Shown here: positions 1 to 7,930 of the stretch, one piece after another
Layout: each line of letters opens with the position of its first letter
Position numbering within the stretch: position 1 is the first letter of the stretch
Notes under the pieces: generated by a model
The model's database searches: none
What the model was told of the DNA's origin: nothing
What the model saw: the letters and a program-made list of their open reading frames with translations, nothing else
Position numbers and translations under genes: made by a program
Source: Geosiphon pyriformis
Taxonomy: Eukaryota; Glomeromycota; Glomeromycetes; Archaeosporales; Geosiphonaceae
Length of the DNA: 16,481 nt
Direction: 5' to 3'
Assembly (NCBI GenBank): GCA_016748015.1
Contig: JAAOMT010000362.1
Span: 1 to 16,481 of the forward strand

Positions 1-315
1 ATAATAAATTGTATAAAAGAAGAGCTTTTTTTTTGAAAAAATGTATTATATTATAAATATTTTAATATATTCAGAATTATCTTAATTAAAATTAGTTAGC
101 TTTAAAAAAATAATAAAAACATTAAATAATTTAAAACCAAATTTCTTAACTATTACGCTTGAAAATTCCCAAAAACTCAACTAATGTTTTGAAATTGATT
201 AGCTATTAATTTCAGTAATCTATTAGTAACTTCAGATTTAAATAAAAAACGATTCACTTAATAAAATTCTATTTTTTTTATATTTCTTTTATTTTCTTAC
301 TATAATTATTAAGAT
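1..315. other. AT-rich flank, no gene seen
   Basis: This stretch is extremely AT-rich with many A and T runs. I found no coding-like frame, RNA gene or terminal repeat of a mobile element in it. It could contain the left end of the retroelement that becomes recognisable further right, but no LTR boundary can be placed. Confidence 0.5.
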
Positions 316-441
316 AGCTTACAGACAAGATTTCTGTAGAAAAGTTGACTTTTACAACAAAGTAACTACACATTTTTAGTGAGCTTCCAGATAAGTAATT
401 TTTAAGAAAAAGTTAACTTTTACTACAAAGTAACTACATAT
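316..441. repeat. Two-copy imperfect tandem repeat, period about 66 bp
   Basis: Copy one starts at 316 and copy two at 382, both with AGCTT followed by a closely similar stretch. The best conserved blocks are AAGTTGACTTTTAC against AAGTTAACTTTTAC and the shared ACAAAGTAACTACA. The copies differ by scattered substitutions and small indels. The location roughly 1 kb upstream of the first gag-like sequence would suit a repeat in the U3 or leader region of the retroelement, but that is inference because no second LTR copy is present for comparison. Confidence 0.75.
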
Positions 442-1389
442 AATAACTGATATAAAATTGGTTATTTTTTTTTATAAATCCAGCAGTTTAAATTATAAAA
501 AATAATTTGAAGATAAATTCAGTTATCAAATATTCAATAACTTCCAATAAAGATGAATTTACAACAAATAAGTATTAACAACATTCAAAAAAAAAACCAA
601 AAACCTCTAGTAATGTTTAGTGCTTTTCTATGGAAATAACACAGCAATAACAATTTTAAAGTAATGACTACACTAGATACAACAATTCTAATGTATTATT
701 AGTCAATTTACACTTATTATAAGCAAAGATTTAACATTCCAGACAGAATTGAAGTTTTTAAAAAATCATTATACCAATATATTGAAAATTGCATCAACAA
801 TTATTTTTTAGAAACTATAATATTTCAGAAGTCAAAAAAAGTCTCTATAAAAATTTAATACATTATTTTTGATTAAAAACTAAAGACTTTAACAGTAAAA
901 CACTTAAAATTTATTTTAAAAAACTTAATTTCAACATTATTCAATATTGTGAAAAAAATACTCAGTACAATCTAAATATTTTTTTAACTTTGAATCAGAA
1001 TCTAAAAATAGCAATAAAAAAAAGCAGAAAAAACAATATTGTAAGCTATTTATACTGTACATAATACATCAAAAAAACTGCCAAATATCTATAAACATTT
1101 AAACAAAGAACTAGCATCAAATTACTATTTTTAATTACACTATTTCCAATTTTACTTGCTTAATCACAAACACCCAATTCATTATTAATTTAGTTTTCAA
1201 GACCAAAAAATTTTACTATATTGTAAAGTCCTATTTAACAACCAGAATCAATATTTACCAATACTAATCTTTTTGAATACCTAACCAAAAACCAAAATAT
1301 TTATTCTAATAACAATAAAAACATTTTCAAAACCACAGAAAAAAAAACTACTAAAAACAAAAATACAAAAAACATGACAACTACTTAAT
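442..1389 (+). other. Retroelement leader or decayed gag N-terminus, uncertain
   Basis: There is no long open frame. From about 735 to 855 one frame reads without stops and looks protein-like (for example IPDRIEVFKKSLYQYIE), with a composition resembling the gag that follows. That frame (position modulo 3 = 1) is not the one used by the recognisable gag-pol (modulo 3 = 2), so an indel or a separate reading unit would be needed to join them. I do not recognise the peptide with confidence. The rest is A-rich with no other visible structure. Confidence 0.3.
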
Positions 1390-1394
1390 TACAA

Positions 1395-2640
1395 AAATTA
1401 CTAAATTCATAAAAAAAGATGCTAACACCAGTTTACAAGAATGGCTCAACAAAATTCAGAAAGCAGAAAATGCAAATGGATAGAATATAGCAAAAATGTT
1501 AAAAACAATTCTATACTTTCTTTAAGAAACAGCAGAAGAATAGTTTGAAAACTTGACTGAATTTTTTGAAAACTAACAAGCATTTAAAAATGCTTTTTTA
1601 GAACAATTTACTAACAACAACACTTTTATCATTCTCTAAAACTGCTTTTACAATATCAAATAAGAATTATTTGAAACTATCATAACATATCTTGAGAGGT
1701 TCAATAAGCTTTTTTAACAAATTTGACAATTGGAAACCAATGACTACTACTTTAATGCCCAGATTTTGGATTAGTTTATTACAGAATTAAAAAACAAACT
1801 CATTAAAAAAGTTTGACTACATGTTTCAAAAAATTTAGCCACTGTTATTTAATATATTAAGACTTATAAAATGGCAATAAAAAAAGCTAACTGCACCAAA
1901 TTTGTGAATCTTGCAATTGGAAAAATCAGCTCAACAACTAAAGAAAAAATTGACCAATTGACCAAAAAAGTTGAGAATTACTTCACCAATCAACAACAGC
2001 AACAATAAATATATCAATTATCCCAATGATGCAATCAAAATAACTACATATCATCACAAAACAACCAATTTCAAAGCTGTTACTATTGTGAAATTTCTAA
2101 ACACTAGAAACAAAATTGCTAAAAAATGCAACAAGACAAACAACAAAAAAATAATTAATATTATTCTTAATCTCAACAATTTTATTACCAATTTTTACCA
2201 CCAGTTTATTATTTGTCAAGACTTCAATACCAGAATAATTACTATTAATTTGCTCCATAAATTATTTAACAGCAGTATCAACAATTACCTGCTTAGCAAT
2301 ATTAAATATTTGTTTAAAGATTAATCCAACAAAACCAATTTACACCACAAAATCAGTTTTTCAACAATAATTGATTCAATTCTAACAACTAATTAGTTCT
2401 TCAAAATCCAGTTCAGCAAAGACTTGTATATTACTATACTCAATCCAGTTATCTTACAATATTAAAAAAATCGGATTTTTAACAAATTGGACTTTTTAAA
2501 GATAAAATTATAGCACTAAGATCAAATTCTTTTAACAATACTATCTTATTAGTTTAAATAGCCCAAAATGCCAACCTTTCAAATATATTTTTATTCAAAT
2601 TTAAAGCCAATAAATCTCTATTTTTACTTAGTAATGCAGC
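1395..2640 (+). pseudogene. gag: gag-like capsid/nucleocapsid region, broken by stops
   Basis: Gag packages the element RNA into cytoplasmic particles. From about 1395 the frame gives a capsid-like helical segment (LQEWLNKIQKAENANG, then an FENLTEFFENQQ-like stretch where a stop interrupts) typical of the retrotransposon gag family of Ty3-type elements. A Gln/Asn-rich linker follows (around 1985-2010), then the zinc knuckle at 2078-2119, then another very Gln-rich tract to about 2460. Most interruptions are TAA or TAG where neighbouring codons are CAA or CAG, so a Gln-rich protein has accumulated stops by single C-to-T changes. There is no frameshift within it, and the protease continues in the same frame, so gag and pol were apparently one fused polyprotein. 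Assignment of the capsid part is moderate; the knuckle makes the overall call firm. Confidence 0.7.
2078..2119 (+). other. CCHC zinc knuckle of gag (with one internal stop)
   Basis: The translation is CYYCEISKH, stop, KQNC, giving exact C-X2-C-X4-H-X4-C spacing, the retroviral-type nucleocapsid zinc knuckle that binds RNA. All four metal ligands remain. The TAG at 2105-2107 directly follows the His and is one change from CAG. The knuckle is in the same frame as the protease, which begins about 550 bases downstream. Confidence 0.85.
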
Positions 2641-2668
2641 AGTTAATAAACAAAAAGCAATTACAATA

Positions 2669-3020
2669 ATGTATACAGAAGTTAAAGTTAAAAGAAAACC
2701 AATTCAGTTAATCTTAGACAGTAGATCTATTGAAAGTATTATTACTTACCAACTAATACAACAGCTTAAACAAACTGTTAACAAACCTGTCCAGACAGTT
2801 ATTGTTACTGTAAATAATATAAAAAAAACTTCAGTAAAAGAAATTAACAATTTTCTTTTCACAATTAACAAAATCATTATTCCAATTAAAATTTTTGTTA
2901 TGGATGTACTCTAATATCAAGCTCTTGTCAGAAATAATTAACTCCTTAAAACCAATGCAAACTTAGACTGGGAAACACAAAAATTAAAAATTTTATATCA
3001 AGAACAATATACCTAAGTAT
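2669..3020 (+). pseudogene. Retropepsin-like aspartic protease domain
   Basis: This domain cleaves the gag-pol polyprotein. The open segment starting at 2669 contains a beta strand followed by ILDSRSIESIIT, matching the catalytic Asp-Ser/Thr-Gly strand of retropepsins, with the Gly replaced by Arg (AGA, one G-to-A step from GGA). The Asp codon is 2717-2719. A hydrophobic strand IIIPIKIFVMDVL follows and the frame stops at 2912. Beyond it the same frame continues with a LLKTNANLDWETQKLKI-like segment, the usual end of this protease type. Loss of the DSG glycine and the stops make it inactive. It lies between gag and the Cys-rich domain in the same frame. Confidence 0.7.
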
Positions 3021-3039
3021 CTACTATATGTAATATATT

Positions 3040-3960
3040 TAACAAACAATTTGAGAAAGTCCTGGTGTTTGAATTTGAAGAGAAAAAAGAAATACCAATT
3101 ATTAAAACATATATGGCTCTTAGATCAACATCTAATTGGGCTAAAAAAACCAGAGAATAGAATATTGTTCAATATTTTACACCAAAACCATAGAAACAAC
3201 CATTTTATATCTTACTTAAATATAAAAACTATAACAAAAAGCTTTTATTAATGGAAGCATGCATATTTTCAAAAGAAGAATATAAAATACACACCTGCTA
3301 TTTTTGTAAAACATGTCATAGAAAATAATTTGAATATTCCAAACAAAGTAGAAAATGAGACAACACTTCTTGTTTTATATGTAAAAAAATACTATTAGAA
3401 GAATACAATTAAATTAATATTGCAATAAAAAAAAGAGTTTGTGATCAAACCTGTTAATATGCACTTTCAATTGCAAAAAAAATAAAAAGAGAAACGTTTT
3501 TCAATGCAGTATATAACAATGTCTTTAATAAATTTTACCATTACTTATATAATGCTAAAATAATCTATGAACTGGCCATAGTTTTAATTAATGAAGAAAT
3601 CCAAAAAGATATATGCCAAATAAAAGAAGCAAAATACATTAAATATACAATAAAATTAACTGAATTTGATTATAAAAATGAAGTAAAAACTTATTATCAG
3701 ATTACAAGTTATGTTTACTTGACCAAAAAAGCTCAAATTTAATGATTAAAGCAAATAAACATTTAACTGTGTGAAGAATGTATTATGCCTTATAATAACC
3801 AATGGTGTCTAAAATGCTATGCAATTAGTATTTTCTTGTTTAGCAAAAATAATGAATATGAAATCGAATTTGGAATATCTGAACCAAAAAAAAATTACAA
3901 CAATTCTGATTTATTTCATCAAAATCAGTCTGTTATACAACTCTAATACTTTAATAACAA
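3040..3960 (+). pseudogene. Cys-rich pol insert of unknown function (paired CxxC motifs)
   Basis: Between protease and dUTPase lies a region of about 300 codons that is not part of a standard Ty3/gypsy polyprotein. It holds two cysteine clusters. Near 3296 it reads CYFCKTCHRK, with another CFIC shortly after and a CDQTC segment near 3445. At 3770-3817 it reads CEECIMP and then a WCLKC pair, giving C-X2-C-X8-C-X2-C, a zinc-ribbon-like arrangement. Between the clusters is a helical stretch (around 3480-3720). At least seven in-frame stops occur from 3296 to 3780, several next to or at CAA- or CGA-like codons. There is no net frameshift. I recall similar segments in Glomeromycotina gypsy-type predictions, but I know no named family for it. 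A metal-binding or nucleic-acid-binding role is only a guess. Confidence 0.55.
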
Positions 3961-3988
3961 TAGACAAAGAATAAGACCAAAAAAATCT

Positions 3989-4370
3989 CATAAAATAAAT
4001 GTTAAATATAATCTATAATATTCAGAAAAAGATATTTTGATCTTCCAACCAAAATCTCTGACAAAAATTAACTTAAAAATTGCTTTCAAAATCTTATTAA
4101 AAACAATGATTCAAATTGCTTTTTAATTATTATTGACAAGCAAAAAAATCAACATTAGAAAAGGAATTATAAATGTGGAATATACTAAAAATATTACAAT
4201 TTTGTTACAAAACAAAATTGATAAAACATTCAAAATTAAACATGCTAAAAAAATTGCTTAAGCAATTTACCTAGCTTTAATCAACATTTTAAGTCTACAA
4301 AAAGTCAACAACAGAGAACATTTAGGAAAAAAAACCTTCCAAGATTTTGGTTTAACTAGACAATTTACAG
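3989..4370 (+). pseudogene. dUTPase-like domain inside the retroelement pol
   Basis: dUTPase hydrolyses dUTP to dUMP and so limits uracil incorporation during reverse transcription. The five trimeric-dUTPase motifs can be followed in order in one frame. Motif I is degraded (INVKYNL at 3995). A strand ILIFQPKSLTKINLKIAF follows. Motif II is degraded at about 4106-4140 (MIQIAF, stop, LLLTSK). Motif III at 4163-4195 reads GIINVEYTKNI, keeping the base-stacking Tyr but with Asn in place of the key Asp. Motif IV near 4250 reads KIA, stop, AIYLALI. Motif V at 4322-4360 reads GKKTFQDFGLTRQF, a damaged GFGSTG loop. With the Ser/Arg of motif II and the Asp of motif III lost and stops present, it cannot be active. 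It sits between the Cys-rich domain and RT. Confidence 0.7.
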
Positions 4371-4800
4371 TTTTAGTAAACATAGCTCTTAATGCACAAA
4401 ATAAATTTCATCAGTTTCTTTGACTTCCACAACTAATTACCATATTATATTTTGGAGAACATTACAAAATCAATACTTGTTTAAAGCCTATTACTATTCA
4501 ACAAATCTTTAAGTCAAATAAACAAATTTGTTTAAAGCACAAAATCTCAATCTTAAACATTTATATTCTAAAAAAAATGAAGAAATTTCAAAATATATTC
4601 TACAATTTTAACAACTATTCTATTAGATTAATAAATAAATTAGGAATTAAAATTATATATAGCAATATTTTTTAAGATGAAACTCTTTAAATTGTTTTTA
4701 ATTTTATCAAAATTATAAAACATATCCTATTTTTAAATCCAAATATCACTTCTAATATTAAAAACTACCACATTTTAGAAGAAAAACTCTCTTAAATTAA
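4371..4800 (+). pseudogene. Pol linker between dUTPase and RT, unassigned
   Basis: The same frame continues with long protein-like runs (for example KPITIQQIFKSNKQICLKHK and a beta-rich LGIKIIYSNIF segment near 4640-4670) interrupted by a handful of stops. The alternating strands are reminiscent of a second barrel-like fold after the dUTPase, but I cannot name a family. Low GC and missing CpG match the rest of the element. Confidence 0.4.
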
Positions 4801-4804
4801 CATA

Positions 4805-5680
4805 AATTTCTTGAAATTCTAACAACAAAGACAATTAAAACAGTTAATAGTCAACTATGCTAATATATTTGTCAAAGATAATAACAATTTTAGGAAAACT
4901 GACATTATATAGCATCAGATCTATACAAAAGATGCTTCACTAAAATATTAACAAGCCTATTGAGTTTCACTTACTAATTACCAATTTATTAGAGAAAAAG
5001 TTCAATAAATGTTCAACAATAGTTTTATTTAACCATTAAAAAGCTCTTAGACTTTATCAGTGGTTTTGTAAAAAAAAAAATGGCAAAATCAAATTTTGTG
5101 TAGATTATTAACAACTAAATAGTATTACAATTGGAGATACTATCTATTACTAAGAATTAACAATATGTTAAATACTATAGAAAAAGCCAAGTTTTTTTTA
5201 ATCTTAAACTTGAAAATGGGTACTGGTGAGTTAAAATATATCCCAAAGACCATCTTAAAACAGTATTTACTATTCAAAAAAAAATTTCCAAGTTCAACAT
5301 AATATTTTTTGGACTCTGTAATGCATTAGCAATATTCTAAAGACTTATGGATATTGTTTATAAGACAATTAATAGCCATTTACTTAGATAATACTAATGT
5401 ATACTTTCTAAGCTTTGAAGCTTATTTGATTTATTTGCAAGAAGTTTTTTAACAATTATAAAAAGCAAAATTAAAATTAAACATCAAAAAATATCATTTT
5501 GAAAAAACAAGTTTAATCTTCTTTAGACATATTGTCAGCAAAGATAAAATTTAATTTAACCTAAAAACAATTAGTGCTGTTAAGAATTTTAAAGTTCTTT
5601 AAAATATAACAGAACTAAAAAAATTTGTAGAATTAGTTTTTTATTACCAAAAGTTCATTAAAAAATTTTCCAAAATCACT
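4805..5680 (+). pseudogene. Ty3/gypsy reverse transcriptase, stops and frameshifts, catalytic Asp mutated
   Basis: The RT would copy element RNA into DNA. The usual lead-in (NYANIFVKDNNNF then RKTDII, about 4850-4910) is in frame 2. The first core strand before an A-rich run reads toward VKKKNGK at 5070-5090 in another frame, followed by KFCVDY and a QLNSITI-like segment. The palm then continues with AKFFLILNLK (5185-5215), GYW (5218-5226) and FFGLCNALAIF (about 5308-5340). The catalytic motif at 5381-5401 is YLDNTNV, so the second Asp of the YxDD box is Asn (GAT to AAT). A segment EKTSLIFFRHIV (about 5503-5535) and a connection region ending near 5680 follow in frame 2. At least four small indels are needed to link these pieces, one in the A run around 5068-5080. 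The copy is inactive. Confidence 0.85.
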
Positions 5681-5734
5681 AAATTACTCAACTACCTGAT
5701 CAACAAAAATATAAATATCAATGAATACAAGCTC

Positions 5735-6180
5735 AACAACAATTATTCAATACTCTTAAAGAGAAACTCATCACAGTCTCAATTTTTGCATATTTAAATT
5801 TCAGCAAAAAGTTTCAATTAGCCACTAATGCTTCACAGATAGCTTTTGATATTACAATTAAATAACAATAGCAATAAGTAAGTAATTGTTTATGCCAATA
5901 AAACTTTCAAACCAACTGAATTCAAATATGGGTCTACCAAATTAAAAGCAGCAGTTATTATTTGGGCTTTGAAATACTTCCAATAATATCTCCAAAATAA
6001 GCCACAATTTGACATTATCACAGATAATATTGATCTCAAATGGCTTAATAAGAAAAGCTCTGAACTTAGTGCTAAACAATTCTAATAATCTAATTTTTTA
6101 GCAGACTACAAATACATTATATACTACAAACTAAGCAAATTATATACAAATATAGATAGTCTTTTCAGAATAAAATAAGA
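5735..6180 (+). pseudogene. RNase H domain of the retroelement
   Basis: RNase H removes the RNA strand after reverse transcription. The domain begins with LKEKLITVSIFAYLNF and QLATNASQIAFDI (5815-5853) in frame modulo 3 = 1, where the first catalytic Asp of the family's TDAS motif is Asn. After an indel near 5870-5882 it resumes in frame 2 with VIVYANKTFKPTEFKYGST, KAAVIIWALKYF and the DIITDNIDLKWL strand that carries another catalytic Asp (about 6010-6050). It closes with a SKLYTNIDSLFR segment (about 6132-6168), the decayed end-of-RNase-H ADALSR block. Stops are mostly TAA and TAG. Confidence 0.8.
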
Positions 6181-6508
6181 TTAGATTCAACATTAAAAAA
6201 CCACTAACCCAACAATAATTAACAAACAAAAATAGATTCTGAAAACTACAACAACATTAAAAACTATCTGAAGACTTTCAAATACCAGAAAATTGGTCTT
6301 TAGCTAAAAAACACTGATTATAACAACAATCTAAACAATACTTTCTGCATTATAACAAAATCTATTATTGAAACTGCTAAAACTTAACAAATCTATTCAA
6401 CAAAATAAAATAAAAATAATAGTATACAACATGTATACAGACTCTTTATTAGAACATCTAGGAAGAAACAACACAATACAAAGAACACTAAAACATTATT
6501 TTTTTGAT
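6181..6508 (+). pseudogene. Start of integrase: linker and partial zinc-binding domain, truncated
   Basis: The linker after RNase H runs from about 6181. Frame 2 then opens at 6368 and reads KIIVYNMYTDSLLEHLGRNN followed by TIQRTLKHYFF. This is the beginning of the H2C2 zinc-binding domain of Ty3/gypsy integrases; the second His-containing turn (EHLG) is visible while the first His position is Tyr. The two cysteines and the whole DDE catalytic core are absent, because at about 6508 the sequence turns into the 3' end of an unrelated minus-strand gene. This is therefore the right-hand break of the element. Confidence 0.7.
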
Positions 6509-7370
6509 GTGCCTCTATTTTCATCTTATGTAATTTTATCTTTTTCTCTTTCTATTTATTGTCATATTCTAATTTTTTCTTTTGTAACTGTAAATTCTTT
6601 TCATGATATTTTTTTTCAAGATTAAACATTCTTGAAAATTTTTCTGTGCTTGCTCAGTTGCTGATATGAGTTGTATAATTAACTTGGTTATTATTTGATC
6701 TTCCATGATAGTAGTTTGGTTAAAATCAGCTTTGAATTCACCTCGACAACGTTTTCTGATGTCTGAATTACCACTTTCCTTCTCTATATCTTTTTCTCCA
6801 TCTCCCTTTTCATCAGCAGTATTGGCTATAGAAAATGTGTCATAATCAGAAGTTTTCCATACCATTCCTCTCATTGCACTTTGATGAATTATTTCTGCTT
6901 CATTTTTATCTTTTTTTATCTAATAAAAATATTCTTTTAATATTTATACATTTATCGAAATAAAACTCACAAAACTCAGATTAAAAACCAATTACAGACC
7001 CATTAAAATTCCAAGAAAAAAATAATACTTGCCTTTTTTTTATTTTGTCCAATTTCAAAATTGCAAGCTTCTTGCAAATCATCTTATTGTTGCACCAATT
7101 CAGTAAAAAAAATCTCCTGTTTCTCATATTCTTTCTTAGTATCAGATGCATGAAGAGATTTTTATTCATTTGACTTCTATATTGTAATGAGTTTCTCAAA
7201 TTTGTTCTGTGCACGCTTATGATTAATTACACATTCCCCAACAGCAGCATTAAAACCATCTGCAACCTTAGTCTAAGCAGTTTTAATCTGACTATATGAA
7301 GCAATGAAAAGCAGGTGAAGTTAGATTTCCTTGAGCAAGATAATATTTTTTCCAAGATTCCAACAATATT
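6505..7370 (-). pseudogene. Decayed two-exon Myb/SANT-like DNA-binding protein gene
   Basis: Read on the minus strand, one frame from about 7362 gives ILLKEI, stop, LHLLFIASYSQIKTA, stop, TKVADGFNAAVGECV and then NHKRAQNKFEKL, the helix pattern of Myb/SANT-like (zeste-type) DNA-binding domains. The stop before TKVA is TAG where a Trp (TGG) is expected. A charged coiled-coil-like segment with HASDTKKEYEKQE follows. A 113-nt GC-AG intron fits at 7032-6920 (AAG then GCAAGT at the donor, TTTTTATTAG at the acceptor, phase 0). Exon 2 continues with AEIIHQSAMRGMVWKTSD and an acidic/basic tail. A one-base deletion near 6629 shifts to the frame reading FNLEKKYHEKNLQLQKKK, again coiled coil. In-frame stops lie at 7321, 7273, 7177, 7162 and 7084. 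The true start is not found; an ATG near 7772 could be an upstream exon. Family assignment is by pattern only. Confidence 0.55.
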
Positions 7371-7930
7371 ATTTCTTATGTTGTTTTTTAAGTGAGTTAA
7401 CTTCAAAGACTTCTAAAAATAAAAACACCATGAAATAATATATAAATGAATGAATTTTGGCAAAGACTTTCTACATATCATCAGTATCTGAGTTAGGACA
7501 AGTTAATAAAATTTTTTTATAATAATAATAGATGGACATGCAGCTTATAAGTAGATAATGCAGTTGCAACAGTTTGGCAGAAGGGTATATGTGCAGTAGA
7601 TGAAATAAATATAATGGCAGAGAGGTATGTGTGACAAATGGAGTGAATGTGACAGCAGTTATTTGCAACATGACAGGTAGTAAATAGTATAGTAAATGCT
7701 TATTTACTAACAATAAATATAGTCTACAGTCTTAAAATAGATTCGAGAATATCTCTCTTAGGTTTGGACATATTGTAAGACATACTTTGTCAGCTTTTGG
7801 GCTACAGATTGCAAAAAATTAGATAACAAAAATCTCTTACTTGTAGAGGAGATCTACAATGAATTTCAGATTTAAATTTTTTTGTACAAGTCATAAATTT
7901 GTGACTACAGGTAAATTTACAAAAAAAATC
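7371..7930. other. Moderately AT-rich stretch upstream of the Myb/SANT relic, no assigned gene
   Basis: This stretch is less AT-rich than its surroundings, so it may hold decayed 5' exons of the minus-strand Myb/SANT-like gene. A minus-strand ATG near 7772 starts MSKPKRDILESILRL before a stop. The minus-strand open frame at 7713-7471 is hydrophobic and Leu/Tyr-rich with no recognisable domain, and I do not call it a gene. TGGCAGA recurs at 7575 and 7615, 40 bases apart, within a vague local duplication. Confidence 0.35.

Larger units (their letters stand above)
1390..6508 (+). mobile_element. Decayed Ty3/gypsy-type retrotransposon with dUTPase-like domain, 3' truncated
   Basis: Domain order on the plus strand is gag, CCHC knuckle, protease, Cys-rich domain, dUTPase-like domain, RT, RNase H, then the first part of the integrase zinc-binding domain. 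RT and RNase H before integrase is the order of Ty3/gypsy (Metaviridae), not Ty1/copia. Reading frame modulo 3 = 2 holds without net shift from about 1395 to 5068. The RT then uses several frames because of small indels, and frame 2 returns for the 3' part of RT, the end of RNase H and integrase. Many Gln, Arg and Trp codons have become stops. Only about three CpG dinucleotides were counted by eye over the whole 5 kb. The element stops at about 6508 where an unrelated minus-strand gene begins. It lacks the integrase core and recognisable LTRs, so it is dead. Confidence 0.85.

Noticed and set aside
1971-2324. 117-codon Asn/Ile-rich open frame on the plus strand
   Set aside because: It is a shadow of the gag frame; the true frame here carries the CCHC zinc knuckle and Gln-rich linker.
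3051-3251. 66-codon basic open frame on the plus strand
   Set aside because: It lies in another frame than the protease and Cys-rich domain, which continue through the region in frame 2. It has no family-like features.
1-6508. Search for paired LTRs and a tRNA primer-binding site
   Set aside because: No matching terminal direct repeats or TG...CA boundaries could be found; the 3' end of the element is missing.
6981-7214. 77-codon open frame on the minus strand
   Set aside because: It overlaps the Myb/SANT-like frame, which has a clear helix pattern, and simply avoids its stops.
7575-7654. Possible 40-bp tandem repeat (TGGCAGA at 7575 and 7615)
   Set aside because: Only the first part aligns well; the rest needs too many gaps to call a repeat.
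7471-7713. Hydrophobic minus-strand frame that could be a small membrane protein
   Set aside because: Low-complexity Leu/Tyr-rich content, no signal peptide-like organisation, and no support from neighbours; likely chance.
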